From the NCBI RefSeq assembly GCF_001570525.1, contig NZ_BBXC01000010.1, forward strand, positions 248,001 to 312,000: 64,000 nt of DNA, read 5' to 3'. This document shows, one piece after another, positions 17,768-28,465 of the stretch. Made by a program: the position numbers and the translations under genes. The stretch's first letter is position 1. Every line of letters starts with the position of its first letter. This DNA is from Herbidospora sakaeratensis. GTDB lineage: Bacteria > Actinomycetota > Actinomycetes > Streptosporangiales > Streptosporangiaceae. Below the pieces are notes generated by a model. It worked only from the letters and a program-made list of their open reading frames with translations. It was not told the origin of the DNA and did not search any database.

Positions 17768-18511
17768 ATGCACCCGGAACCGCCCCCCGGTCAGAACCCA
17801 TATGGTTCCGTCCCGCCGCCCCAGCAAGGCGGTTACCCCCCGCCCCAGGGTTACCCGCCGCAGGGCGGTTACCCGCCGCCGCAGCAGGGTGGCGGATACC
17901 CCCCTCAGGGCGGTTACCCGCCCCAGGGTGGATATGGTGCGCCCCAGGGTTATGGCGCCGCCCCCGCTTATGGCACGCCGCAGGGCGCGCCTCTTCCTCC
18001 GGGAGTTCCGGCGCCTCTCGCCGAGTGGTGGCAGCGTTTGGTCGCCCGTCTCATCGACGGGGTAATCCTGGGCGTCGTCGTCTACCTCCTTATCGGCAAC
18101 CTGATCTCCGGCGCGTTCACCACGACGACGACCTCGGACATCGGCGGCATTGCCTTCGAGATCCCCACGGTTTCGTTCGTCGGGCTTCTGATCCAGGCGG
18201 TCGTCTCCTTCCTGCTGTACGGCGCGTACGAGTTCTTCCAGATCTCGCGCGACGGTCAGACAATCGGCAAGAAGGTTATGAAGATCCGGATCGTTAAGCT
18301 CGGCCACCCCGCTCAGGGCGGCGTCGACACCGAAAGCGCCATCAAGCGCATCGGCGTCCTGTGGGGCCCGCAGCTGCTGTCGTTCAACCTGGTCCTCAAC
18401 TTCATCGCCGGGCTCTTCAGCCTGGTCAACGTGCTGTTCCCGCTGTGGGACAAGCCCCTGCAGCAGGCGATTCACGACAAGGTCGCCGGCACCGTGGTGG
18501 TCAAGCTCTGA
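17768..18511 (+). CDS. RDD family membrane protein, Pro/Gly/Tyr-rich N-terminus
   Basis: This 247-residue paralogue of the preceding gene has an N-terminus of P-P-Q-G-G-Y-P-P repeats (about 15-75). The linker [19 protein letters not shown] follows, then an RDD domain with hydrophobic segments near 95-115, 135-160 and 205-225. It ends K-P-L-Q-Q-A-I-H-D-K. GAGAGG lies upstream of ATG 17768. Tandem duplication with divergence of the low-complexity part is the likely history. Confidence 0.88.
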   Translation: MHPEPPPGQNPYGSVPPPQQGGYPPPQGYPPQGGYPPPQQGGGYPPQGGYPPQGGYGAPQGYGAAPAYGTPQGAPLPPGVPAPLAEWWQRLVARLIDGVILGVVVYLLIGNLISGAFTTTTTSDIGGIAFEIPTVSFVGLLIQAVVSFLLYGAYEFFQISRDGQTIGKKVMKIRIVKLGHPAQGGVDTESAIKRIGVLWGPQLLSFNLVLNFIAGLFSLVNVLFPLWDKPLQQAIHDKVAGTVVVKL

Positions 18512-18533
18512 GGCCTCCGGAAGCGTTCCAAAC

Positions 18534-18564
18534 AGAGGGGCGGTCGCCTGGCGACCGCCCCTCT
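18534..18564 (+). terminator. strong terminator after second RDD gene
   Basis: Arms of 15 bp (18534-18548 and 18550-18564) are perfectly complementary and are followed by cgctttt, a near-ideal intrinsic terminator. Confidence 0.92.
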
Positions 18565-18735
18565 CGCTTTTCATCGGTACGATTCATAAGCATCGGGTAA
18601 GCGGCCTGACCACCCCGCGCGACCCACCGGTCACGGACTCCGCTATCGTCGGGGACGTCTCCGTGCACCATCTGACACGAAAGCCCCGATTTCATAGGGG
18701 TTCCCGGCGTTTTCCCAGGGAAGGAGTGAGGTCGA

Positions 18736-18879
18736 ATGTCAGAGGTATTGTCCGCCCTCATACCGCCTCTCGTAGTCGGCGCCGCGGTCGTCTACGGCGT
18801 CGTAAAGTTGCTGCGTTCTGATGCGGCGGGGCTCCGTGGAAGGCGCGAACCGGACGAGAAGACTTCCGACAACGCCTGA
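18736..18879 (+). CDS. 47-residue single-span membrane protein
   Basis: ATG 18736 is preceded by AAGGAG at nine bases' distance. The frame gives M-S-E-V-L-S-A-L-I-P-P-L-V-V-G, one hydrophobic helix (about residues 5-25), then a charged tail rich in R, D, E and K ending T-S-D-N-A. The good ribosome site and codon bias (mostly C/G third positions) support a real gene. The function is unknown. It lies 97 bases upstream of lsr2 in the same direction. Confidence 0.65.
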   Translation: MSEVLSALIPPLVVGAAVVYGVVKLLRSDAAGLRGRREPDEKTSDNA

Positions 18880-18976
18880 ACCTGAACGCCTCCTGGGAAT
18901 CCTGAATTGTCAGCGGCGGAAACCGGGTATATGTTTGGCTGACGAATCAAACTTTGCTCTGCGAAAGGATTGCCGG

Positions 18977-19318
18977 ATGGCCAAGCACACGCAGGTGATT
19001 CTCATCGACGATCTCGATGGCGGCGAGGCCAATGAGACTGTCACCTTCGCGCTTGACGGCACGTCATATGAGATTGACCTCAGCGACTCGAACGCCAAGA
19101 AGCTCCGCGAAGCGGTCCTGCCTTTCGTCAACGGTGCCCGCCGTGCGGAATCGGCTCCTTCACGTGGACGTCGTCGTGGCGGCGGTAGCTCGCAGCGCGC
19201 GATGACTCGCGAGAAGAGCGCCGAGATCCGCGCGTGGGCGAAGGCGAACAACCACCCCGTGAGCGAGCGCGGACGCATTGCCGCCTCGATCGTGGAGGCC
19301 TACGAAGCGGCTCACTAA
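18977..19318 (+). CDS. lsr2: Lsr2 nucleoid-associated protein
   Basis: This 113-residue protein begins M-A-K-H-T-Q-V-I-L-I-D-D-L-D-G-G, the Lsr2 dimerisation domain (about 1-60). A basic linker R-G-R-R-R-G-G-G follows. The C-terminal DNA-binding helix domain carries the AT-hook-like S-E-R-G-R-I-A-A-S. Lsr2 is the H-NS-like silencer of AT-rich DNA in actinobacteria. GAAAGG precedes ATG 18977. Longer in-frame starts to 18821 lack the family N-terminus. Confidence 0.96.
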   Translation: MAKHTQVILIDDLDGGEANETVTFALDGTSYEIDLSDSNAKKLREAVLPFVNGARRAESAPSRGRRRGGGSSQRAMTREKSAEIRAWAKANNHPVSERGRIAASIVEAYEAAH

Positions 19319-19330
19319 GTGGGGCCAAGC

Positions 19331-19555
19331 GAGACGCGGACGGCCGAAGGCCGACCGTGGCTCGCGCGAGGGAATCTGCCCAATAGACAGGAGACGCGGA
19401 CGGCCGTCGGCCTGCCGTGGCTCGCGCCAGGGAATCTGTCGAAAAGACACGAGACGCGGACGGCCGTCGGCCTGCCGGGTCTGCCCAATACACACGGGAC
19501 GCGGACGGGCTCAGGCCGGCCGGGGCTCGTGCTGGGAATCTGCCTCAAAGAAGCG
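19331..19555. repeat. four imperfect ~60-bp direct repeats between lsr2 and clpC
   Basis: Units beginning gagacgcggacggcc start at 19331, 19391 and 19451, an exact 60-bp period. A fourth (gggacgcggacgg) starts at 19496 after an internal 15-bp loss. Copies share cggcc...ccgtggctcgcg...gggaatctg and end in an A-rich spacer. Runs of conserved reading frame are not consistent, so they look non-coding. Confidence 0.85.
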
Positions 19556-19834
19556 ATCGTGCGGTTATACCGGTCGCCGGGTGTCCTGAAGTCGAGGGGA
19601 TGTCGCGGCCATCGGGATGATCGCACGATCGTTTTGTGTGTCCACATAAACGTCGTTCGCTTGCGGCGTATCGGGAACACCGCACCCTCCGGCAGTAGTT
19701 GGATGGAGGGTGAACGCCCTGCGCCCGGGGAACGCCTACTCCAATAGACTTGACTGTTCTCCGTGCCGGGGCTGGCATGCGGAACGACGGAGCCGGAACT
19801 CCCGGTCCGCCCGACCGCTCGTGAGGAGCGACGA
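19556..19834 (+). promoter_or_regulatory. clpC upstream region
   Basis: No gene is seen. A 10-bp inverted repeat (cgatcgtgcg at 19554-19563 and cgcacgatcg at 19621-19630, followed by TTTT) could terminate upstream transcription. A CGC-N5-GCG element at 19657-19667 and the AT-richer stretch around 19629-19650 look like the clpC control region. Confidence 0.5.
19657..19667 (+). promoter_or_regulatory. candidate ClgR operator
   Basis: CGCTTGCGGCG has the CGC-N5-GCG architecture of ClgR sites found before clpC and clpP operons in actinobacteria. It differs from the usual core mainly at the central A. It lies 168 bases upstream of the clpC start. Confidence 0.4.
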
Positions 19835-22345
<2,511 letters not shown>

Positions 22346-22362
22346 GGCCTGACGTTTCAAGC

Positions 22363-22396
22363 AGCGGGTCGTCCCTCCGGGGGCGGCCCGCTGTTT
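22363..22396 (+). terminator. clpC terminator
   Basis: An inverted repeat (agcgggtcgtccc / ggggcggcccgct, G-T wobbles allowed) is followed by gtttt, 18 bases after the clpC stop. Confidence 0.85.
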
Positions 22397-22631
22397 TACG
22401 TTCACGTCACAACTGGGTGAAGGGACGTGGCCGCACCACCAAAGGTAGTACTACACTGCGTAGAGCGAAGGGACGTCCTCCTGCAGGCGTACCTCCGAAT
22501 CAACTGCGGGGTGGACGCACCGGAGTGCCGTACGACGGCATGCTCGGGAATCCCGGCGTCCCGGGACTCAAAGCCCATGCGATCAGGACAACTGACATGG
22601 GTGGATTTGGGTCGGACCTTTGGAGGCATCG
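22397..22631. promoter_or_regulatory. clpC-eboE intergenic region with palindrome
   Basis: It contains a perfect 10-bp palindrome gtagtactac at 22445-22454, a possible operator. No gene is seen. TTGGAGG at about 22619-22625 is the ribosome site of the next gene. Confidence 0.4.
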
Positions 22632-23549
22632 ATGCGGCTGCGCCATGACGACGGAACCGTCGTCCACCTGGCCTACAACGCGGGCGTTCACCCGGCGGAA
22701 GATCTGGAGAACCTGATCGCCCACCTGACCCGCTACGCCGTGCCGGTCCGGAAGAAGCTCGGCGTCGACCGCCTGGGCATCGGCCTCTGGCTGGCTCCCA
22801 CGGTCGCCGACCACCTCGTCTCCGACCGCATCGAACTGGTCCGCCTCCGGCGGTCGCTGGAGGAGCGCGGTCTCGAGGTGGTGAGCCTCAACGGCACCGG
22901 CGGCCGTCACCAGGAGGTGCCCGGCCCCGACTGGGCCAAGCCGGAGCGCTACCGCTACACGATGTCGCTGGCCAAGATCCTCGCCTTCCTGCTGCCGGAA
23001 GACGTCCGGTTCGGCTCGATCTCCACGATCCCGATCGGCTGGCGCCGCGACTGGCCCGCCGACCTGCACGCCATCGCCTCCCGCCGCCTGGAGCGCCTGT
23101 CACGCGAGCTGCGCGGCATCTACAGCGTGACCGGCAAGCACATCAGGGTCGGCTTCGAGCCGTGGCCCGGCTGCGTCCTGGAGACGACCGAGCAGGCGCT
23201 GGAGCGGGTGTGCGGCATCGACTCCGAACACCTTGGGGTGTGCCTGGACGCCTGCCATTTGACCTGTGGCGGCGCGGAGGAACCCGGGAAGGCCCTGAGG
23301 GGCCTGGCGCAGGCGGGAGCGCCTGTGGTCAAACTGGGGCACGTCCACAACAACATGGACGAAATCCCCAACACGCTCAACGCGCTCCTGTCGGGCGCGG
23401 TCCACGGCAGCGCCCACATCGAGGTCGAGGCCCACGAGTGGGTCGCCCCGAAGACCAAGGGCCCGGCGGCCCTGGTGGCCCGCTTGGCCGACGACCTCGA
23501 CTGGACCCGCAGCAACCTGACGGCCCTGGGCCTCAAACTCGCGGCCTGA
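22632..23549 (+). CDS. EboE-like TIM-barrel protein (sugar phosphate isomerase/epimerase fold)
   Basis: This 305-residue protein resembles the metabolite-traffic protein EboE: H-L-A-Y-N-A-G-V-H-P-A-E-D, G-I-G-L-W-L-A, L-N-G-T-G-G-R, G-S-I-S-T-I-P-I-G-W and the metal-site-like D-A-C-H and H-V-H-N-N-M. EBO clusters usually hold four to six genes for moving a secondary-metabolite precursor. Here it stands alone, so the role is open. ATG 22632 is chosen because TTGGAGG precedes it. Confidence 0.75.
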   Translation: MRLRHDDGTVVHLAYNAGVHPAEDLENLIAHLTRYAVPVRKKLGVDRLGIGLWLAPTVADHLVSDRIELVRLRRSLEERGLEVVSLNGTGGRHQEVPGPDWAKPERYRYTMSLAKILAFLLPEDVRFGSISTIPIGWRRDWPADLHAIASRRLERLSRELRGIYSVTGKHIRVGFEPWPGCVLETTEQALERVCGIDSEHLGVCLDACHLTCGGAEEPGKALRGLAQAGAPVVKLGHVHNNMDEIPNTLNALLSGAVHGSAHIEVEAHEWVAPKTKGPAALVARLADDLDWTRSNLTALGLKLAA

Positions 23550-23576
23550 TCCGGGGGCGGCAGGTAGCCTGAACGC

Positions 23577-23867
23577 ATGTCCGCCGAGCCTCTGCATCAC
23601 CACGATGACGACCCGGCCGAGATCATGCGGATGCTGCCGGAACGCTGGCGTGAGCAGTTCATGACCGAATATCACGCGGCCTTGGACGCGGCCCACGAGG
23701 TGTGGCGCTACCAGCAGCTCCGGGAACTGCTGCGGGTGTGGCGGCTCCACGCCATCGCGGTCTCCGACCCCATGTTCGACCAGGCCGAACAGGCCGTGCG
23801 CGAAGGCCGCGACGAAGAGTTCGTCTCCATGGACGAGGTCTTCCCCGGGTGGGCCGACCGCCGATGA
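23577..23867 (+). CDS. antitoxin-like DUF6247 protein
   Basis: This 96-residue acidic protein (D-D-D-P-A-E-I, L-P-E-R-W-R-E-Q-F, E-Y-H-A-A-L-D-A-A) matches the actinobacterial DUF6247 pattern. It lacks a clear HTH but has an alpha-helical middle and a Trp-rich segment. Its stop overlaps the next start as ATGA, the usual coupling of an antitoxin to its toxin. The TA role is inferred from size, charge and arrangement. Confidence 0.65.
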   Translation: MSAEPLHHHDDDPAEIMRMLPERWREQFMTEYHAALDAAHEVWRYQQLRELLRVWRLHAIAVSDPMFDQAEQAVREGRDEEFVSMDEVFPGWADRR

Positions 23868-24109
23868 CCTATCGCGTGACCCTTCACGTGTCGGCCTTAT
23901 CCCAGATGCAGGGCCTACCAGAGGTGGCACTCGACGCCCTGATCTCGCGCACGGCGGATCTGCTGAAGGAACCCTGGGATGCCCGGGCCCTCTATCCAGA
24001 CGATTCCGATTACCGGATGACGACCTTCGGCGATTTCGGCGTCATGTACTTCAAGGTCGACGAGGGCCGTGCGCTGATCACCGTCTTCAACGTCACCTGG
24101 GCCGGATAG
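23864..24109 (+). CDS. RelE/ParE-like small toxin candidate
   Basis: This 81-residue protein begins M-T-Y-R-V-T-L-H-V-S-A-L and continues Q-M-Q-G-L-P-E-V-A-L-D-A-L. It then has D-S-D-Y-R-M-T-T-F-G-D-F-G-V-M-Y-F-K-V-D-E and ends V-F-N-V-T-W-A-G. This alpha-beta order (strand, two helices, then a strand sheet with Y-R and the Y-x-V-D turn) is that of RelE/ParE toxins. Its start is embedded in the upstream stop (ATGA). The mRNase catalytic residues cannot be assigned with certainty. Confidence 0.6.
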   Translation: MTYRVTLHVSALSQMQGLPEVALDALISRTADLLKEPWDARALYPDDSDYRMTTFGDFGVMYFKVDEGRALITVFNVTWAG

Positions 24110-24110
24110 G

Positions 24111-24977
24111 TCAGCCGGGCAGGGCGTAGAGGTCGTCGTCGACCAGTTCGGCCAGGCCGTCGGCCAGCAGGCCGTCGAGGGCGCGCTCTCGCTGGACCGC
24201 ATCCGCCCACACCGCGTCCAACAGCGCCTTCTCCACCGGGCCCGGTGCGTCGCGGAGGACGGCCAGCAACCGGCCGCGGCACTGGCGGTCGGTGCCGGCG
24301 TAGGTCTGGCCCTTGCGCTCCGGGCCGTCGTGGGCCGGTTTTCCGGCCAGCAGCCAGGCGCAGCGCGAGGCGACCGGGCAGTCGGCGCAGCGGGGGGAGC
24401 GCGCCGTGCAGACCAGGGCGCCCAGTTCCATGACCGCCACGGCCCAGCGGGGGGCGCCGACGGGCGGGATCAGCGTCTCGGCCAGGCGCTTCTCCGCGGT
24501 GGTCGTGGCCTTGGGGGGATACTCCTCGCCGCGGATCGTGCGGGCCAGGACGCGGCGGACGTTCGTGTCGAGGACCGCGTGGCTCTTCCCGTAGGCGAAG
24601 CTGGCGACGGCGGCCGCTGTGTAGTCGCCGATGCCGGGGAGGGTGCGGAGTTCGTCGTAGGTGGCGGGGACCGTACCGTCGAAGTCCGCGGTGATCGCCT
24701 TGGCGCAGGCGTGCAGGTTCAGCGCCCGCCGGGGGTAGCCGAGGCGGCCCCAGTGCCGCACCGCCTCGCCCGGCACCTCTTTGGCCAGGGCCTCGGGGGT
24801 GGGCCAGCGGGCCATCCACTCCTCCCAGATCGGCAGGACGCGCACCACGGGCGTCTGCTGGAGCATGATCTCGCTGACCAGGATGCCCCACGGGGTCGCC
24901 TCGGGGCGGCGCCAGGGGAGGTCGCGGTTGTGCTCGGCATACCAGTCGAGGATCGGGGAGTGAAGCGGATGAGCCAC
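24111..24977 (-). CDS. mutY: A/G-specific adenine glycosylase
   Basis: This 288-residue HhH-GPD protein removes adenine opposite 8-oxoguanine. The catalytic Glu is in S-E-I-M-L-Q-Q-T, the hairpin is L-P-G-I-G-D-Y-T-A-A-A-V, and the catalytic Asp lies in V-L-D-T-N-V-R-R. The [4Fe-4S] loop reads C-T-A-R-S-P-R-C-A-D-C-P-V-A-S-R-C. The C-terminal NUDIX-like 8-oxoG recognition domain of E. coli MutY is short or missing, as in other actinobacterial versions. GTG start. Confidence 0.95.
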   Translation of the reverse strand: MAHPLHSPILDWYAEHNRDLPWRRPEATPWGILVSEIMLQQTPVVRVLPIWEEWMARWPTPEALAKEVPGEAVRHWGRLGYPRRALNLHACAKAITADFDGTVPATYDELRTLPGIGDYTAAAVASFAYGKSHAVLDTNVRRVLARTIRGEEYPPKATTTAEKRLAETLIPPVGAPRWAVAVMELGALVCTARSPRCADCPVASRCAWLLAGKPAHDGPERKGQTYAGTDRQCRGRLLAVLRDAPGPVEKALLDAVWADAVQRERALDGLLADGLAELVDDDLYALPG

Positions 24978-25048
24978 GTTTCGGCACTGTAGTTGACCTC
25001 GCTCCCCGGCGAGGCGCGTCCGCCGAGACCACTGGGTCTATTAATACT

Positions 25049-25726
25049 GTGAGTATGGATCCGGACACCTTCCGTGGTGAGGTAGTCGAGGGCCCGGACG
25101 TCTACTGGCGGCGCCGAGTGCTGGTGCTGACCGGCGTGCTCGTCGTGGGGGCCGTCATCGCCTGGGCCTTCACGAGCGGCCCCGACACTCCGCTGGCCGG
25201 CGCCGCCCCCGCCAAGGGCGCGTCCGACGCGTTGATCGTCTCGCTGCCCTCACCACCCGCCCCGAGCACTGCTCCTTCCGGTACGCCCTCGCCTTCGGCC
25301 TCCCCGTCGCCATCGGGCGCGCCGGAGAAACGCGAGAGCGGCACCTGCCGCCCGAAGGACCTGGTCGTCAACCTGACCGCCGGTCGCGAGGTCTACACGG
25401 GCGCCGACCGCCCCGGCTTCATGCTGACGGTGGTCAACACGGCCAAGAACCCGTGCAAGGTGGACGTCGGCCCCCGGGCCCTGGAGATGCGCATCACCTC
25501 GGGCCCGGCCCGCATCTGGTCGACCGCCGACTGCGTCAGCGGCTCGGGCGTCGACCGCCAGGTGCTCAAGCGCGGCATCCCGTACGTCCGCTCGATCGAG
25601 TGGGACCGCAACCGCTCGGGCGACTCCTGCACCGCCAAGTCAGGCGTGGCGGGCAAGGGCACCTACATCGCGACAGCCAGGGCAGGCACCCTGCGCAGCA
25701 AGAAGAACATCTTCCACCTTAGATAA
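25049..25726 (+). CDS. membrane-anchored extracellular protein, function unknown
   Basis: This 225-residue protein has a cytosolic N-terminus, one membrane helix (about 28-46), a Ser/Pro/Ala-rich linker (about 70-95) and a predicted extracellular beta domain with four Cys. The domain (C-R-P-K-D-L-V-V-N-L-T to K-N-I-F-H-L-R) resembles DUF4232-like actinobacterial proteins. TATTAATACTGTG directly abuts the GTG start, suggesting a leaderless or near-leaderless transcript. It is divergent from mutY and convergent with disA. Confidence 0.7.
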   Translation: MSMDPDTFRGEVVEGPDVYWRRRVLVLTGVLVVGAVIAWAFTSGPDTPLAGAAPAKGASDALIVSLPSPPAPSTAPSGTPSPSASPSPSGAPEKRESGTCRPKDLVVNLTAGREVYTGADRPGFMLTVVNTAKNPCKVDVGPRALEMRITSGPARIWSTADCVSGSGVDRQVLKRGIPYVRSIEWDRNRSGDSCTAKSGVAGKGTYIATARAGTLRSKKNIFHLR

Positions 25727-25752
25727 TCGCCCCGCCTCCGGCAGGGCGGCTC

Positions 25753-25835
25753 GGGTGCCTTCAGCCCGGGCCTTCCCTCGTCGCTCCGGTTCGCTTCGCT
25801 CTCCTGCGCTCCTCAGTCCAGGCCCGGGCGCACCC
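25753..25835. terminator. long two-part inverted repeat between convergent genes
   Basis: gggtgc (25753-25758) and gcccgggcct (25764-25773) pair with aggcccgggc (25820-25829) and gcaccc (25830-25835) across a 46-bp interior. It is a likely bidirectional terminator for the membrane-protein gene and disA. Confidence 0.65.
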
Positions 25836-25854
25836 TCGCGATCTCCGGTGGCGG

Positions 25855-26940
25855 TCACACATAACGTTCCAGGATCGACGACTCGGCCAGGCGGGACAGG
25901 CCCTCGCGGACGCTGCGGGCTCTCGTCTCGCCTACCCCGCCGACCATCTGCAGGTCGACGATGCTGGCGGCCAGGAGTTTCTGCAGGCCGCCGAAGTGGC
26001 CGACCAGGCGGTCGACGATCGAGGCCGGGAGGCGGGGCACCCGGGCCAGCAGGCGGAAGCCCCGGGGGCTCACCGGTGAGTCGAGGGCCTCGGGGCCGGT
26101 GGCGCCGAGGATGCCGGCGACCTTCGACAGGTCGAGCAGGTCGGTCGAGCTCAGGTCGTCGAGCTCTCGAAGCGCTTCGCTGAAGCCGCGCTGCTTGGGG
26201 CCGAGGGCGTCGGGCAGGTAGTCGCGGACGATGAAGGCGCGGTCGTCTTCGACCCCGGCCACCAGTTCGTCGAGCTGCAGGGAGATCAGCCGGCCGTCGG
26301 TGCCGAGTTCGACCACGTAGCCCTCGATCTCGCGGGCGATGCGGCGGACCATCTCCATCCGCTGCACGGCCGCGACCATGTCACGCACGGTCACGAGATC
26401 TTCGATCTCCAGGGCCGACAGGGTGCCGGAGACCTCGTCGAGGCGCAGCTTGTAACGCTCGAGGGTGGCCAGCGCCTGGTTGGCCTTCGACAGGATCGCG
26501 GCCGACTCTTCGAGCACGTGTCTGACACCGTCGAGGTAGACGGCGATGATGCGCATGGATTTGCTGATCGCGACGACCGGGTAGCCGGTCTGGCGGGCGA
26601 CCCGCTGGGCGGTGCGGTGGCGGGTGCCCGACTCGTCGGTCGGCACCCCGGGGTCGGGGACCAGGTGGACGGCCGCCCGGACGATACGGTGATCACCTTC
26701 GCCGAGCACGATCGCGCCGTCCATCTTGGCGAGTTCGCGCAGGCCGGTGGCGGTGAACTCGACGTTGAGCTGGAACCCGCCGGTGCACAGCTCTTCGACG
26801 GTCGGGTCGTAGCCCAGCACGATCAGACCGCCGGTGTGGCCCCGGAGGATACGTTCGAGCCCGTCGCGCAACATGGTTCCCGGGGCGAGCGTCGCCAGGA
26901 CGGCGCGCCTGCGCTCGTCGGCTTGTTTGTCGTTTTGCAC
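25855..26940 (-). CDS. disA: DNA integrity scanning diadenylate cyclase
   Basis: This 361-residue DisA makes c-di-AMP from two ATP and scans DNA for branched structures. The DAC active site shows K-M-D-G-A-I-V-L (DGA motif, near residue 74) and S-G-T-R-H-R-T-A (RHR motif, near 108). The C-terminal HhH reads [15 protein letters not shown] start. The radA gene lies directly upstream on the same strand, the conserved pairing in which RadA regulates DisA. Confidence 0.98.
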   Translation of the reverse strand: MQNDKQADERRRAVLATLAPGTMLRDGLERILRGHTGGLIVLGYDPTVEELCTGGFQLNVEFTATGLRELAKMDGAIVLGEGDHRIVRAAVHLVPDPGVPTDESGTRHRTAQRVARQTGYPVVAISKSMRIIAVYLDGVRHVLEESAAILSKANQALATLERYKLRLDEVSGTLSALEIEDLVTVRDMVAAVQRMEMVRRIAREIEGYVVELGTDGRLISLQLDELVAGVEDDRAFIVRDYLPDALGPKQRGFSEALRELDDLSSTDLLDLSKVAGILGATGPEALDSPVSPRGFRLLARVPRLPASIVDRLVGHFGGLQKLLAASIVDLQMVGGVGETRARSVREGLSRLAESSILERYV

Positions 26941-26999
26941 GTAAGTGACCCCCGCTGGTTCACACGGCTACTACGCAGTTTACCGACGTAACGGGCTCC

Positions 27000-28433
27000 T
27001 CACCGGATGTGTGTCAGAGCGTCCCAGACGTTCTCGGCCTCGGTGACGGTGAAGCCGGGGGCGAATGTGGAGGTTCGCAGCGGTTCGCGGACGGCGACGA
27101 CCTCGCCGCGCCGGCTTCTCTGCGGCGGATCGAGACGGGGCGGGGTGACGGCCTCCATCGAGCCGGCCGGGACCAAGGCGCGGGTGAAGCCCAGGCGGGC
27201 GGCCTCGGCCAGGCGGCGGCGGACGTCGCGGACCGGGCGCAACTCGCCGGCCAGGCCGACCTCGCCCATCGCGATGAGCCCCTGCGGGAGCGGGTTGTCT
27301 CCGGCGGCGCTGACGACCGAGAGCATCAGGGCCAGGTCGACGGCCGGGTCGGTGAGGCGGATGCCGCCGACGGTGGCTGTGAAGACGTCGCAGCGGCCGA
27401 TCTTGGCGTTGAGGCGGCGTTCCATGACGGCCAGCACCATGGCGACGCGGTAGGAGTCGAGGCCGGAGGAGGTGCGCCGGGGCTGGGGGGCCTCGGTGGG
27501 GCCGACGAGCGCCTGGAGTTCGGCGGGGATGGGGCGGGTGCCCTCGATCGTCACGGTCACGCAGGTGCCCGGGACCGGCTCGGGGTGGCGGGAGACGAAC
27601 AGGCCGCTCGGGTCGGTGATGCCGGTGATGCCCTTTTCGTGGAGGTCGAAGCAGCCGACCTCCTCGATCGGGCCGAACCTGTTCTTGATCGCCCGGACCA
27701 TGCGCAGCCGCGAGTTGCGGTCGCCCTCGAAGTGGAGCACGACGTCGACGAGGTGTTCGAGCACGCGCGGCCCGGCGATCGAGCCGTCTTTGGTGACGTG
27801 GCCGACCAGGACGGTCGCCATGCCGCGCTCCTTGGCCAGCCGGACCAGGTTCCCGGCCACCTCGCGGACCTGGGTGACCCCGCCCGGCACCCCGGTCGCC
27901 TCGGCCGACCCGATGGTCTGGACCGAGTCGACGATCAGCAACCGTGGGTTGACCCGTTCGACGTGGGTGACCAGGGCGCCCAGGTCGGTCTCGGCGGCCA
28001 GGTAGAGGTTGTCGACGACGGCGCCGATGCGGTCGGCCCGCATACGGACCTGGGAAGCGGACTCCTCACCGGTCACGTAGAGCACGGTCTCGCGCCGCCC
28101 CGCGTGGGCGGCGGCCTCCAGCAGCAGGGTCGACTTCCCGATGCCCGGCTCTCCGGCCAGCAGCACCACCGCGCCCGGCACCAGCCCGCCCCCGAGCACC
28201 CGGTCGAGCTCGCCCACCCCGGTCGGCCTGGCATGGGCGACCTCGGCCTTGACCTGCCCGATCGGAATGGCCGGAGAGGTGATCGCCCCGGCCTTGACCT
28301 CGGTCACCCCGGCCCGGACCCCGGCCTCCTCGACCGTGCCCCACGCCTGGCACTCCCCGCACCGGCCGACCCACTTGACGGTCACCCAGCCGCACTCGCC
28401 GCACCGATAGGACACCTTGGTCGCTTTAGCCAC
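27000..28433 (-). CDS. radA: DNA repair protein RadA
   Basis: This 477-residue RecA-like helicase has an N-terminal zinc finger C-G-E-C...C-G-E-C (about 11-28), a Walker A G-E-P-G-I-G-K-S near 94-101, the RadA signature K-N-R-F-G and a C-terminal Lon-protease-like domain (A-M-G-E-V-G-L-A-G-E-L-R-P-V). It processes recombination intermediates. GTG 28433 is used because the zinc finger starts ten residues later. The frame remains open far upstream but overlaps the neighbouring methyltransferase. It lies 59 bases upstream of disA. Confidence 0.97.
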   Translation of the reverse strand: MAKATKVSYRCGECGWVTVKWVGRCGECQAWGTVEEAGVRAGVTEVKAGAITSPAIPIGQVKAEVAHARPTGVGELDRVLGGGLVPGAVVLLAGEPGIGKSTLLLEAAAHAGRRETVLYVTGEESASQVRMRADRIGAVVDNLYLAAETDLGALVTHVERVNPRLLIVDSVQTIGSAEATGVPGGVTQVREVAGNLVRLAKERGMATVLVGHVTKDGSIAGPRVLEHLVDVVLHFEGDRNSRLRMVRAIKNRFGPIEEVGCFDLHEKGITGITDPSGLFVSRHPEPVPGTCVTVTIEGTRPIPAELQALVGPTEAPQPRRTSSGLDSYRVAMVLAVMERRLNAKIGRCDVFTATVGGIRLTDPAVDLALMLSVVSAAGDNPLPQGLIAMGEVGLAGELRPVRDVRRRLAEAARLGFTRALVPAGSMEAVTPPRLDPPQRSRRGEVVAVREPLRTSTFAPGFTVTEAENVWDALTHIR

Positions 28434-28465
28434 GAGCCGCAGGCTACCGGCGGCCCCCGACAGAT

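Noticed and set aside
19331-19555. 60-bp repeats as CRISPR or IS ends
   Set aside because: There are no separate variable spacers, no transposase and no terminal inverted repeats.
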